Shown one piece after another: positions 1 to 8,001 of a stretch of DNA of 34,517 nt (positions are counted from its first letter, which is position 1; each line of letters begins with the position of its first letter). The notes under the pieces are model-generated. The model was given only the letters and a program-made list of their open reading frames with translations. It was not told the origin of the DNA and searched no databases. Source of the DNA: Alphaproteobacteria bacterium (GTDB lineage Bacteria; Pseudomonadota; Alphaproteobacteria; UBA9655). The position numbers and the translations under genes were made by a program. The stretch is taken from assembly GCA_021731585.1 (NCBI GenBank), contig JAKFXB010000039.1, positions 1 through 34,517 of the forward strand. The letters are read 5' to 3'.

Positions 1-63
1 AAAGTTATCGATAAATCCCGCATTCATGCTAGCAACCTAGCTTTGAAAGCAACTCTTGTATAA
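1..63 (+). CDS. Short peptide gene, copy 1 (5' end cut by window edge)
   Basis: The first base of the window begins a lysine codon that aligns with codon 3 of the complete copy at 141-209. Twenty sense codons and a TAA stop are visible, reading KVIDKSRI, HASNLA, LKATLV. Against the second copy there are four base differences over 63 positions. Three are silent third-position changes (AGC/AGT, AAC/AAT, ACT/ACC) and one is Val/Ala. That bias suggests a translated peptide rather than a non-coding repeat. The first two codons and the ribosome binding site lie outside the window. The function is unknown. A precursor-peptide role beside the HExxH protein at 223-1227 is inferred. Confidence 0.6.
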   Translation, partial: KVIDKSRIHASNLALKATLV

Positions 64-140
64 AATAGTGAATTTTTAAGTAATTTTTGAGTCATTTATG
101 TTTCGGGTCTTTGATAAATAAAATAAAAAAGGAGAGAACC

Positions 141-209
141 ATGATTAAAGCTATCGATAAATCCCGCATTCATGCTAGTAATCTAGCTTTGAAAGCAACC
201 CTTGTATAA
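141..209 (+). CDS. 22-residue peptide, candidate RiPP-like precursor (copy 2)
   Basis: The frame opens with ATG at 141 after a good ribosome binding site (AAAAAAGGAGAG, seven to ten bases upstream) and stops with TAA at 207-209. The peptide begins MIKAIDKS, continues RIHASN and ends LALKATLV. It is basic, has no cysteine, and carries one His, one Asn, one Asp, one Thr and two Ser residues that a modifying enzyme could use. It is not hydrophobic enough for a membrane segment and has no signal peptide. A near-identical copy lies at 1-63. The stop is 13 bases before the earliest start of the HExxH protein at 223, so the two could be co-translated. I do not recognise the peptide. Translation is well supported by the Shine-Dalgarno site and the silent-substitution pattern; the precursor role is inferred. 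Confidence 0.65.
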   Translation: MIKAIDKSRIHASNLALKATLV

Positions 210-222
210 ATAGTGAATTTAA

Positions 223-1227
223 GTGGTTTTTGAATCATTGGTGTCAGAAGCTCTTCCCATTTCTGGAAGGGCTTCATTTTTAAGAAAGGATTTTAACCTT
301 TCCCTTATTGAAAGCATTCAGTATCTCGTAGAAGCTTGCAGGGAGGTTCTTCCTGCGTCTCTTTTTATTCAAGTGCAGCAAAAAATGAATAATTTAAAAC
401 CTGATCATAAGCTTTCGGGTTTTTTGAGTTTATTGCATTATGAATTATTTAATGCAGCAGAGAAAAACGATATTAAACAAGTTAATTCTATTATCGATTG
501 CCTCAATGCCGAGGAGCTCTATGTTGAAAATCTCAAATTTTTAAACTTAGCAGATTTGGATGCGTGTTATTTAACTTCTGTAAAAACAATTTTTTCTCAA
601 GAGATTAAGCGTGAAGTTGAGTTTTTTTCTCTTTCCTCTTCAGATTTTAATGCCATGGAAATGGCCCTTCAAAAAGGTCTCAGTCTCTATAAGGACGCAT
701 TTCCAGATTTTTATGAGGAATTTGAACAACTTATTGGTGAAATACTTTTGTTAAAAGCCAAAGGACTCTACCAGGGATCTAGTACGGACCTTTATGGGAT
801 GGTTTATAAATCCTCTTTACATAATTGGGAAAAAATAACGGACGTGTTTGAGTTTTTTGTTCACGAGCAATCTCACCATTACCTTTTTTTAGTGAACACA
901 AAGGACTCCCTTCTTTTAAACCCTACGGATATTCATTTTTCTCCCATAAGAAAAGAAAGAAGACCCCTTATGGGAATTTATCATGCAAATTTTATTTTAT
1001 CTCGCGTATGTTATGTTTTAGATAAAGCACTTGCTAATGATGTTATTCCTATGGAGGAAAGGCCTTATTGTATTGAATTTTTAGAGAAGTATAAAGAGTG
1101 TTTTTATGAAGGGTTAAAAACACTTGAAACTCATGGCCAATTCACTCCTTTAGGAAAAGCGATTCTAGAATCGGCGACCAAATTGGTTAACTCAATACCT
1201 CTTAAATCCACAAAAAAGATAGCATAA
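223..1227 (+). CDS. HExxH-motif protein, probable alpha-KG/HExxH-type peptide-modifying enzyme
   Basis: This 334-residue soluble protein has no signal peptide or membrane segment. Residues 213-219 read VHEQSHH, an HExxH metal site. About 20 residues on come SPIRKERRPLMG (240-251) and IYHANF (252-257). That order, HExxH then a Ser-Pro-x-Arg and Arg-Pro stretch then a His-containing helix, matches my memory of the 'mod_HExxH' family, some members of which are Fe/alpha-ketoglutarate beta-hydroxylases of RiPPs. The N-terminal 200 residues are helical and unrecognised. The start is unsure: GTG at 223 directly follows an in-frame TAA, and TTG 238 or GTG 241 are alternatives, none with a clear ribosome binding site, so reinitiation from the upstream peptide is plausible. 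The gene is visibly more AT-rich than its neighbours. A zinc protease is the main alternative. Confidence 0.7.
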   Translation: MVFESLVSEALPISGRASFLRKDFNLSLIESIQYLVEACREVLPASLFIQVQQKMNNLKPDHKLSGFLSLLHYELFNAAEKNDIKQVNSIIDCLNAEELYVENLKFLNLADLDACYLTSVKTIFSQEIKREVEFFSLSSSDFNAMEMALQKGLSLYKDAFPDFYEEFEQLIGEILLLKAKGLYQGSSTDLYGMVYKSSLHNWEKITDVFEFFVHEQSHHYLFLVNTKDSLLLNPTDIHFSPIRKERRPLMGIYHANFILSRVCYVLDKALANDVIPMEERPYCIEFLEKYKECFYEGLKTLETHGQFTPLGKAILESATKLVNSIPLKSTKKIA

Positions 1228-1369
1228 GCACTAGAAAACCAATTCCTAAAAAAATCCATCCCCAATTAGATCCCTTGGAGGGAATATTATCGTTAGCAAC
1301 CTTACGGAGGAGGCGAGGAGTGAACCTTAGTTTTGCAGGTGATTTTCTCTCTGGAGGGCGCACGAGCAT
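1202..1369 (-). CDS. Small single-span membrane protein coupled to gltA
   Basis: The minus strand encodes 55 residues starting with an ATG that abuts the gltA stop (TAGATG), so translation can pass straight from gltA. The first 35 residues are basic (MLVRPPERKS, then PAKLRFTPRLLRKVANDN), and the last 20 form one hydrophobic segment (WGWIFLGIGFLVLMLSFLWI). The predicted topology is a cytoplasmic basic N-terminus with a C-terminal membrane anchor. VANDN-type text is common near the ends of alphaproteobacterial proteins. The gene's last 26 bases overlap the 3' end of the convergent HExxH gene. I do not recognise the family. The coupling and the sensible protein text make a real gene more likely than chance. 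Confidence 0.55.
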   Translation of the reverse strand: MLVRPPERKSPAKLRFTPRLLRKVANDNIPSKGSNWGWIFLGIGFLVLMLSFLWI

Positions 1370-2731
1370 CTAGTCTTTCCGTTGGGACATGGGAGAATAG
1401 TGGCGTAGGGTGTGACCCGTATAAAGCTGGCGAGGGCGTCCTATTTTTTGAGAAGGATCTGCTAGCATTTCCATCCATTGGGCGATCCAGCCCACGGTTC
1501 TAGCCACAGCAAAGAGCACAGTAAACATAGAGGTGGGAATTCCAATGGCTTTAAGGATAAGGCCCGAATAAAAATCAACGTTGGGATAAAGTTTCTTTTC
1601 AATAAAGTAGGGATCTTCAAGGGCGATTTGTTCAAGTGCTTTTGCAAGGTCTAAAAGGGGATCATTGTGATTTCCAAGCTCATCCAAGACTTCCTGGCAA
1701 ATATTTCTCAGAACAGCCGCTCTGGGATCATAGTGTTTATAAACCCGATGACCAAACCCCATAAGACGAAAAGGGTCATCTTTGTCTTTTGCTCGCTTAA
1801 TAAATTCAGGGATGCGTTCCTTATAGCCAATTTTTTGAAGCATGTTGATGACTGCCTCATTGGCACCTCCATGGGCAGGCCCCCAAAGACAAGCAATGCC
1901 AGCAGCGACACAAGCAAAAGGGTTTGCTCCACTTGATCCTGCTAAGCGAACTGTGGAGGTTGAGGCGTTTTGTTCATGGTCTGCATGAAGAATTAAAATT
2001 TTATCTAGAGCATTGGCAATGATGGGATTTACTTTATAAGGCGTTGCAGGCGTTGCAAACATCATATAAATCAGGTTTTCAGCATATCCCAAATTGTTTT
2101 GAGGATACATAAAAGGCTGGCCAATGGAATATTTATGAGCCATGGCAGCAATAGTGGGCATTTTGGCAATGAGGCGGTGAGAGGCAATGAGGCGCTGCCT
2201 AGGGTCACGAATATCAAGACTGTCATAATAAAATGCAGAGAGAGCCCCCACAACGCCAACCATGATGGCCATGGGATGGGCATCCCTGCGGAAACCACTA
2301 TAGAAATTTCGCAACTGTTCATGAACCATTGTGTGAAGCGTGATACTTTCAACGAAGGTTTCATATTCTTTTTTCTGGGGGAAGTCGCCCTCCATCAAAA
2401 GATAGGCGACTTCGAGAAAGTTGCTATTTTTAGCAAGCTCTTCAATGGGGTAACCGCGGTGGAGTAAAATTCCTTTTTCTCCATCAATATAAGTAATTTT
2501 GGATTCACAACTGGCAGTTGAGGTGTAGCCAGGATCATAAGTGAAACAATCAGTCTCTGAGTAAAGTTTACGAATATCTAAAACAGAAGGGCCTAAGGTG
2601 CCATGAAGGACAGGAAGATCAATATGTTGTGAGCCTCCTGGCTGACCAGGTGTCACGTCTAGATGGGCGTGTTCATAATCTTCATCGAAAAAACGTTCAG
2701 TCATTTGATATGGATTCCCTTTCTCTCCCAT
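1370..2731 (-). CDS. gltA: Citrate synthase
   Basis: GltA condenses oxaloacetate with acetyl-CoA to citrate at the entry of the TCA cycle. The sequence is a close match to the hexameric bacterial type. Numbered from an upstream TTG at 2758, the catalytic residues are His296 in GPAHGGAN, His337 in GFGHRVY and Asp395 in NVDFYSG. The [14 protein letters not shown] and SSGANPFAC blocks are intact. Three starts are possible: TTG 2758, overlapping the gltX stop as TTGA; ATG 2731, with a short AGG; and ATG 2704, with AAAGGG further away. ATG 2731 is chosen. Comparison with E. coli GltA would also allow 2704. The gene follows gltX directly and is probably co-transcribed with it. No frameshift is seen. 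Confidence 0.97.
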   Translation of the reverse strand: MGEKGNPYQMTERFFDEDYEHAHLDVTPGQPGGSQHIDLPVLHGTLGPSVLDIRKLYSETDCFTYDPGYTSTASCESKITYIDGEKGILLHRGYPIEELAKNSNFLEVAYLLMEGDFPQKKEYETFVESITLHTMVHEQLRNFYSGFRRDAHPMAIMVGVVGALSAFYYDSLDIRDPRQRLIASHRLIAKMPTIAAMAHKYSIGQPFMYPQNNLGYAENLIYMMFATPATPYKVNPIIANALDKILILHADHEQNASTSTVRLAGSSGANPFACVAAGIACLWGPAHGGANEAVINMLQKIGYKERIPEFIKRAKDKDDPFRLMGFGHRVYKHYDPRAAVLRNICQEVLDELGNHNDPLLDLAKALEQIALEDPYFIEKKLYPNVDFYSGLILKAIGIPTSMFTVLFAVARTVGWIAQWMEMLADPSQKIGRPRQLYTGHTLRHYSPMSQRKD

Positions 2732-2754
2732 GGTACCTGCCCGTTTATTAAGAA

Positions 2755-4164
2755 TCAATTTATCTTTGAAGAAATATTTTGTCTAAGGCGCTCTAAACTT
2801 TTGTCTTTCCCGAGAACATGAAGGATCTCAAAAACGCTTGGAGATACCGTTTTTCCTGTAAGAGCAGCTCGCAAAGGCCCGGCAACTTTCCCTAACTTTA
2901 AATCCTTTTCTTCCGCAATTTCTCGGGCATAATCCTCAAGACCCTTTTCTGTCCATTGGATTTCGGGAAGAGAGGTGAGGTGACTTTCCATCAATTGTAG
3001 AATGTCTTGCCCTTCTGCTTCTAGAAGCTTTTGGGCTCCTTCCTCTAAAGAAAAAGGGGCGACGTAAAAGAGCGCATTTTCAGCTAATTCCGCCAATGTT
3101 TTGGCTCTTTGCTTTAATCCCGGCATACCGCGTTTTAAGATGTTGAGATCTTCCGTATTGAGTGAAATCCCCTTCGTCTCCATAAAGGGGATAAGGAGAT
3201 TTGTCAGACGGTCATTATTTGTTTCGCGAATATAGTGGCCATTGAGATTCGCCAATTTGATAAAATCAAAGCGTGCGGGAGACTTCCCTACGTGATCCAG
3301 GTCAAACCATTCAATGGCTTGCTCGGTTGAAATAATTTCCTCATCTCCATGGCTCCATCCCAAACGGAGAAGATAATTGCGAAGAGCTTCTGGGAGGTAT
3401 CCTATATCCCGATAAGCTTCAACGCCCAGGGCGCCATGGCGTTTTGAAAGTTTGGCCCCATCTGTCCCATGAATCAGAGGAATGTGCGCAAAGCGGGGGA
3501 TTTTCCAGTCCATGGCTTTGTAAATTTGAAATTGACGGAATGTATTGGTGAGGTGATCATCCCCACGGATGACATGGGTAATTCCCATATCGTGGTCATC
3601 CACAACCACAGAAAGGTTATAGGTTGGGGTCCCATCGGCTCTTAAAATGATTAGATCATCCAATTGGGTGTTTGAAACCTGAACTTCTCCTTGGACAAGA
3701 TCATGAATGACCGTGCTCCCCTCTTGAGGCGCCTTAAAACGAATCACAGGCTTTATGCCAAGAGGGGCTTCTTCAGGAGCTCTGTCTCGCCACCTTCCAT
3801 CATAGCGGGGAGGTAAATTTTTTGCTCGGGCAGTTTCTCGCATGGTCTCCAGCTCTTCTGGCGTGCAATAGCAGGGATAGGCTAAACCCTTTTTTAAGAG
3901 TTCTTGAGTCACCTCAACGTGACGTTCTATCCGATCGAACTGATGAACGGGCGTTTCATCCCAATCAATTCCCAGCCACTCGAGACCTTTATAAATGGCC
4001 TCCACGGCCTCTTGGGTTGAACGGGCCCGATCCGTGTCTTCCACGCGAAGAAGCATTTTTCCTTTATGATGACGGGCAAAAAGCCAATTGAAAAGGGCTG
4101 TCCGTGCACTTCCAATGTGCAAGTAACCTGTGGGTGATGGCGCAAAACGAACAATGACTGACAT
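2755..4164 (-). CDS. gltX: Glutamyl-tRNA synthetase
   Basis: This class I aminoacyl-tRNA synthetase charges tRNA-Glu. In many alphaproteobacteria it also charges tRNA-Gln for later amidation by GatCAB; which applies here cannot be read from this window. The HIGH motif appears as [10 protein letters not shown] (residues 11-20) and the KMSKS loop as KLSKR (238-242). VEDTD (41-45) and [20 protein letters not shown] are typical of the family. At 469 residues the protein is full length. The start ATG has a strong AAGGAAG site four bases upstream. The gene is the first of a gltX-gltA-small membrane gene unit and diverges from comEC across a 135-base AT-rich gap. Confidence 0.97.
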   Translation of the reverse strand: MSVIVRFAPSPTGYLHIGSARTALFNWLFARHHKGKMLLRVEDTDRARSTQEAVEAIYKGLEWLGIDWDETPVHQFDRIERHVEVTQELLKKGLAYPCYCTPEELETMRETARAKNLPPRYDGRWRDRAPEEAPLGIKPVIRFKAPQEGSTVIHDLVQGEVQVSNTQLDDLIILRADGTPTYNLSVVVDDHDMGITHVIRGDDHLTNTFRQFQIYKAMDWKIPRFAHIPLIHGTDGAKLSKRHGALGVEAYRDIGYLPEALRNYLLRLGWSHGDEEIISTEQAIEWFDLDHVGKSPARFDFIKLANLNGHYIRETNNDRLTNLLIPFMETKGISLNTEDLNILKRGMPGLKQRAKTLAELAENALFYVAPFSLEEGAQKLLEAEGQDILQLMESHLTSLPEIQWTEKGLEDYAREIAEEKDLKLGKVAGPLRAALTGKTVSPSVFEILHVLGKDKSLERLRQNISSKIN

Positions 4165-4299
4165 AAAACTTCCTTGAATGTGGACTCTTTTCTTCTTTGT
4201 ACCTTATTTCCCTACCCTTGATAAGGAAAATTGCATGTTCCGCTTGAAAAAAATCAAATAATGTTTTTTGATAAAAAGAAAAAAATAAATTCATTTTAA

Positions 4300-6300
4300 A
4301 TGAACAAAAAAAATTTTATCTTTTCCTCCTTTTATGGAGATTTACACAGGTGGCCCTTATGGATTCCTGTTTTCTTTGGCTGCGGGATTTCTCTTTATTT
4401 TTCCCTTTATGAAGAGCCATCCTTTTGGTGGGCCTATGGAGGCATTATTGTTTTTCTTCTCTCCCTCACTTTTGTTCGCCTTCAGTTCTTTAAAATCCTT
4501 TTTTTAGCTGTGGGTTTCCTGATTTTTGGCTTTTCGGTGGCTTTGTTCCGCACCCATCTTTTAGGGACAGAGATGCTTCATTATTCTTTGCCTCCTCTGA
4601 TTTTTGAAGGTGAGGTGGTGCACGTTGAATTAAAACCAACCAAAACCGGGAGCCTTTATCAGCGTATTCTATTGACAAACTTGAAGGCAGAGACAGCTGA
4701 AAAGATTCCTCAAAAAGTGCGGTTGAGCCTGAAAGGAAAGAGAGAGCGCGTGTGGCCGGGACAAATCATTCGCCTGCGAGCTAAACTTATGTCCATCTCT
4801 GATCCAGGTCTTCCCCAAGGATTTGATTTCCGCAGACAAGCCTATTTCAATGGTCTTGGGGCCACAGGCTTTGCTCTTTCGCCTCCTGAGGTGATCGAAG
4901 AGACTTCTAAATGGCAGAGCCATCTCGTGAAAAAACGGGAGGAAATTACAGCCTATTTTCTGAAGACGATGTCTCCTCCTTTAGGCGCCATTGCGGCGGC
5001 CTTAATCACGGGAGATAAGGCTGCCATCCCTGAAAAGACTAGGGAAGATTTTATAAATTCGGGCCTGGCCCACATCCTGGCTATATCGGGGCTACACCTA
5101 ACCATCATTGCCGGTGTTGTTTTTGCTGTATTTCGGCAGGGCGTTGCCCTGATCCCTCCCCTTTGCCTTGCTTTTAATAGTAAAAAGTTGGCCGCCGTTG
5201 CAACCATTTTTATGACTTTTTTATATTTGGTTCTCTCTGGTTTTGGGATTCCTGCCCAGCGTGCCTTCATTATGATTACAGTTGTCATGGGCTCGATTCT
5301 TTTAGACCGAACGGCTCTTTCGATGAGGACGGTTGCTTTGGCAGCGTTTGTCATTTTACTCTTCATGCCTGAATCCCTCTTGGGGCCCAGCTTTCAGCTT
5401 TCCTTTGCGGCTGTTGTAGCGCTGATTGCAGGGTATGAAACCTGGAGAAATCCTCTCAGTAGTTGGATGGTTCGAGGCGGGATGCTGCGCAAAAAAATTG
5501 CCTATTGTGGCGGTCTTATTTTTACATCCCTTCTGGCTACCCTTGCGACCCTTCCCTTTACTATCTATTTATTTCACCGTTTTAGTGTTCACGCCATTCT
5601 TGCAAATTTGGTTGCCGTTCCCCTGACGAGTCTTGTGATTATGCCCTCAGCTCTCCTGACGTGTCTTCTCACGCCTTTGGGCTTGGGAGATTTTCCCCTG
5701 TGGGTTTTTGAAAAATCACTTTCTCTTCTCATTCAAATTGCCGAGACGGTTTCTTCTTGGCCAGGAAGTCATATCTGGGTGCCCCATCCTCCTCTATCCG
5801 CCTTTATTCTGACCGTATTTGGCGGTCTTTGGCTTTGCCTGTGGCAGCAACCCTGGAGAAGGCTGGGGCTGATTCCTATGACTTTGGGATGTGCCATGGG
5901 CTTTCAAGGGGATCTTCCTCAGGTTCTTATCGATGGACAAGGAAAGTTGGTGGGGATGTATGACGGAAATAATCTTTATGTCAGTTCAAGCCGAAAGGGA
6001 AAATTTACGGCCGAAACTTGGCAGAAATATTTGGCGGCCAAAGAGATCAAACCCATGGCCTGTGATGAAGGGGTTTGCCAAGCAGTCCTTCAAGGCATCC
6101 CTTTGATAGTCTCCTCTGAAAAGGAGAGGCAGCCTTGCCCTGAAGCGCGCCTTGTGATCGATTGGTATGATATTTGGAAGGCGGGAGGCTATGCGCTCTG
6201 GCTGACAGAAAAAACCCTGCGCATTGAAAAAGTGCGTGAGAGCCAAGGTGTGCGCCCTTGGACGGGGAAAGCCATTCGCCGGCAGGATAGGCCCACTTAA
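4300..6300 (+). CDS. comEC: ComEC/Rec2-family DNA-uptake channel protein
   Basis: ComEC is an inner-membrane protein that passes single-stranded DNA during transformation; homologues persist in many alphaproteobacteria not known to be competent. The 666-residue protein starts with membrane segments and a soluble N-terminal DUF4131-like domain. The competence domain follows, with the hallmark HILAISGLHLTIIAG near residues 257-271 and many helices. The C-terminus has GQGKLVGMYDGNNLYVSS and ends around residue 666. That is shorter than Firmicutes or E. coli forms, and I see no complete metallo-beta-lactamase-like domain, as is common in this class. No clear ribosome binding site precedes ATG 4300, so the start is uncertain. 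Being divergent from gltX is a recurring alphaproteobacterial arrangement. Confidence 0.92.
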   Translation: MNKKNFIFSSFYGDLHRWPLWIPVFFGCGISLYFSLYEEPSFWWAYGGIIVFLLSLTFVRLQFFKILFLAVGFLIFGFSVALFRTHLLGTEMLHYSLPPLIFEGEVVHVELKPTKTGSLYQRILLTNLKAETAEKIPQKVRLSLKGKRERVWPGQIIRLRAKLMSISDPGLPQGFDFRRQAYFNGLGATGFALSPPEVIEETSKWQSHLVKKREEITAYFLKTMSPPLGAIAAALITGDKAAIPEKTREDFINSGLAHILAISGLHLTIIAGVVFAVFRQGVALIPPLCLAFNSKKLAAVATIFMTFLYLVLSGFGIPAQRAFIMITVVMGSILLDRTALSMRTVALAAFVILLFMPESLLGPSFQLSFAAVVALIAGYETWRNPLSSWMVRGGMLRKKIAYCGGLIFTSLLATLATLPFTIYLFHRFSVHAILANLVAVPLTSLVIMPSALLTCLLTPLGLGDFPLWVFEKSLSLLIQIAETVSSWPGSHIWVPHPPLSAFILTVFGGLWLCLWQQPWRRLGLIPMTLGCAMGFQGDLPQVLIDGQGKLVGMYDGNNLYVSSSRKGKFTAETWQKYLAAKEIKPMACDEGVCQAVLQGIPLIVSSEKERQPCPEARLVIDWYDIWKAGGYALWLTEKTLRIEKVRESQGVRPWTGKAIRRQDRPT

Positions 6301-6441
6301 CTGGATTGAATATTTAGGTAAAAATGTATCTTTTTTACAACTCCATAGAAATGTTTTTCAAACATCGTAAATTTTTTAGTACGAATTATTAATAACTTTA
6401 GCTATGCATAACTCAAACAATTTATAAGAAAAGAGGCAAAA

Positions 6442-7218
6442 ATGAAAAACTTTTTTTTACTTTCAGTGGCTATAGTACCGATGATGTGGGGAAATGCAGT
6501 TGCCCAAATGGAAGCAACGCCTGCTTGTAACCAGTGCCCAAAAGCTTTTGAAGGCTTTTATTTGGGCGGTAATATAGGATATGGCGTGGGAGGTGTTACA
6601 ACTAATGTTAAGAGAAATGCAGCGACGGTGATAGGGACGACGGATGTTACTCAGACTGCACGGGCAAATAGCCGAGATAATATAAGAGGAGTTGATGGCG
6701 GTCTTAGTGTTGGTTATCTCCATCGATTCTGTAATTTGGCAGCAGGGCTTGATTTTACAGCAAATTGGGTTGGATCAAGTGTGTCAGGCAAAGCAAGGTC
6801 AACAACATCAGCAGCTGGTCCCACTGCAAATGGATCAGTTACGGCCAATACCTCTTATAAAACGCGTTTAGAAAATTCACTTCAACTTGCTGCAAAATTA
6901 GGTTGGGTTATTGGTAACGCGCTTCCATTTATAAAGCTAGGGTGGGATAATTCTCAATGGAAAGTTAAGGGTATCGCAAGTTTTACGCCAAACGTTGGGC
7001 AAACTTTCGTAGTTCGTGGATCAAAAGACAAGCGGCTTAATGCTTTCCTTTGGGGAGCTGGTGTGGACTTTCTTGCAGTAAGGAATTTTGCTCTTGGTTT
7101 TGAATATACGGGAACAGCTGCAGGTAGTAAAAAGATTATAGGAAAAGAGAGAAATTCGATTTCTATTAAACCACAATATAATAAATTTGCTTTAACGGCT
7201 AAGTACATTTTTAACTAG
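6442..7218 (+). CDS. Outer-membrane beta-barrel protein (OMP_b-brl/porin-like)
   Basis: The 258-residue precursor has a signal peptide (MKNFFLLSVAIVPMMWGNAVA, cleavage before Gln22). A short cysteine-containing linker (CNQC) follows, then alternating polar/hydrophobic strands rich in Gly and aromatics: GFYLGGNIGYGVGG, GGLSVGYLHRF, LQLAAKLGWVIG, FIKLGWDNSQW, AFLWGAGVDF and ALGFEYTG. The protein ends KFALTAKYIFN, close to a BAM-recognised terminal strand. The pattern fits an eight-stranded barrel of the OmpW/Omp25/opacity family and predicts an outer-membrane location. The ligand or role is unknown. AAGAGGC precedes the ATG as ribosome binding site, and a stem-loop terminator follows at 7249-7280. 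The gene stands alone between comEC and a toxin-antitoxin pair. Confidence 0.85.
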   Translation: MKNFFLLSVAIVPMMWGNAVAQMEATPACNQCPKAFEGFYLGGNIGYGVGGVTTNVKRNAATVIGTTDVTQTARANSRDNIRGVDGGLSVGYLHRFCNLAAGLDFTANWVGSSVSGKARSTTSAAGPTANGSVTANTSYKTRLENSLQLAAKLGWVIGNALPFIKLGWDNSQWKVKGIASFTPNVGQTFVVRGSKDKRLNAFLWGAGVDFLAVRNFALGFEYTGTAAGSKKIIGKERNSISIKPQYNKFALTAKYIFN

Positions 7219-7248
7219 TTAGAGTTCTCCAATTTTCTTAAGAGCTCA

Positions 7249-7280
7249 ATACCCCGTCGGCTTGCCGCGGGGTATTTATT
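7249..7280 (+). terminator. Intrinsic terminator after the beta-barrel gene
   Basis: The stem is ATACCCCG-T-CGG pairing with CCG-C-GGGGTAT around a CTTG loop (7249-7275). It is GC-rich, with small internal mismatches, and is followed by TTATTGT. It lies 30 bases after the stop and insulates the toxin-antitoxin pair downstream. Confidence 0.8.
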
Positions 7281-7297
7281 GTCATTGCCAAAATTTT

Positions 7298-7344
7298 TTG
7301 ACATTAATGGATGATAATGGTATATTATACTTAGATATGTCTAA
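7298..7344 (+). promoter_or_regulatory. Sigma-70 promoter and inverted-repeat operator of the TA pair
   Basis: TTGACA (7298-7303) and TATATT (7321-7326) are separated by exactly 17 bases, which predicts a start near 7333. The inverted repeat TTAGA-TATG-TCTAA (7331-7344) sits on that start site, where an AbrB-type antitoxin would repress its own operon. GAGG lies eight bases before the antitoxin ATG. The sites are seen; autoregulation is inferred from how such modules normally work. Confidence 0.7.
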
Positions 7345-7362
7345 TACTACGAGGAATGGCAA

Positions 7363-7611
7363 ATGTTAGGAATACGTGCGAAAATTGGAGCAGGTGGTCG
7401 AGTCATTATCCCTTTTTCTATTCGTGAAAAAATGCACTTTTCAGTGGGAGATGAAATAGTCCTTCATGTGAAGGATGAAGGATTGTGTATTACAACAGTT
7501 GAGCAAGCTTTGCATCAACTACAACAGAAAGTGAAAGCGCGTAATAAAAATAAAATCTCTCTTGTTAATGAACTTTTAGAAACGCGCCGCAAAGAGGCTG
7601 CGGATGAGTGA
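7363..7611 (+). CDS. AbrB/SpoVT-family antitoxin (VapB-like)
   Basis: The 82-residue protein is the antitoxin of a type II pair. The N-terminal half is a swapped-hairpin DNA-binding domain: AKIGAGGRVIIPFSIREKM and FSVGDEIVLHVKDEGLCI (about residues 5-48) give the typical 'grRvtiP..iR..l.i..GD.v' text. The C-terminal half is a basic helix (LHQLQQKVKARNKNKISLVN) and an acidic end (LETRRKEAADE), where antitoxins usually bind toxin. The stop overlaps the toxin start by eight bases. Its predicted operator is 7331-7344. It could also be called MazE/VapB-like; the AbrB fold itself is clear. Confidence 0.88.
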   Translation: MLGIRAKIGAGGRVIIPFSIREKMHFSVGDEIVLHVKDEGLCITTVEQALHQLQQKVKARNKNKISLVNELLETRRKEAADE

Positions 7612-7990
7612 AAAAGCTATTCTTGATGCCTCGGCTCTTTTGGCACTTATACAAGAAGAGCCAGGGTCTGATGTTATAAAACCCCTATTAAAACATTCCG
7701 TTATGTCGACTGTAAATGTCGCCGAGACACTTACAGCTTTACAAAAGGTGAATATCCTTCCTGAGGAAGGAATAGAATCTATCTCTCTCCTGATTAATGA
7801 AATTGTGGATTTTGATGTGGATCAAGCTAAAGAGGCTGCTGATCTCTACCCTAAAGTAAAACATAAAGGACTCTCTTTAGGAGATCGCGCTTGCTTGGCT
7901 TTAGGGCTAAAATACAAAGCAGAAGTCTATACAGCTGATAAGGTATGGAAAGATATACATCCTGAGCTAGATATAAGGTTAATTCGTTAA
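7604..7990 (+). CDS. PIN-domain toxin ribonuclease (VapC-like)
   Basis: The 128-residue PIN-domain protein is a predicted Mg-dependent endoribonuclease. All four acidic positions are present: Asp8 in ILDASALLAL, Glu41 in NVAETL, Asp94 in SLGDRACLAL and Asp112 in VYTADKVW. The toxin therefore looks catalytically intact. It overlaps the antitoxin frame by eight bases, the usual translational coupling of type II modules. Known VapC toxins cut tRNAs or the sarcin-ricin loop; the target here cannot be read from sequence. The gene ends 11 bases before the convergent tyrS stop. Confidence 0.9.
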   Translation: MSEKAILDASALLALIQEEPGSDVIKPLLKHSVMSTVNVAETLTALQKVNILPEEGIESISLLINEIVDFDVDQAKEAADLYPKVKHKGLSLGDRACLALGLKYKAEVYTADKVWKDIHPELDIRLIR

Positions 7991-8001
7991 GAGAAGTTTC
8001 T

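Larger units (their letters stand above)
1..243 (+). repeat. Tandem duplication of a ~100-base peptide-gene unit
   Basis: Bases 1-100 align with 147-243. Each unit holds the peptide reading frame and about 35 bases after its stop. The coding part has only substitutions at constant spacing. The part after the stop carries small indels (one A and two T missing in the second copy). This contrast between conserved coding and loosely conserved flank supports selection on the peptide. The window starts inside unit 1, so more units may lie upstream. Confidence 0.85.

Noticed and set aside
98-121. Seven-codon frame MFRVFDK between the two peptide copies
   Set aside because: Too short, no Shine-Dalgarno, and it corresponds to the duplicated start region of the HExxH gene rather than to a separate peptide.
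1-243. CRISPR-like array at the left edge
   Set aside because: Only two units are visible, they differ by point changes and indels, have no constant spacer layout, and no cas gene is nearby; the coding-type substitution pattern fits a peptide duplication.
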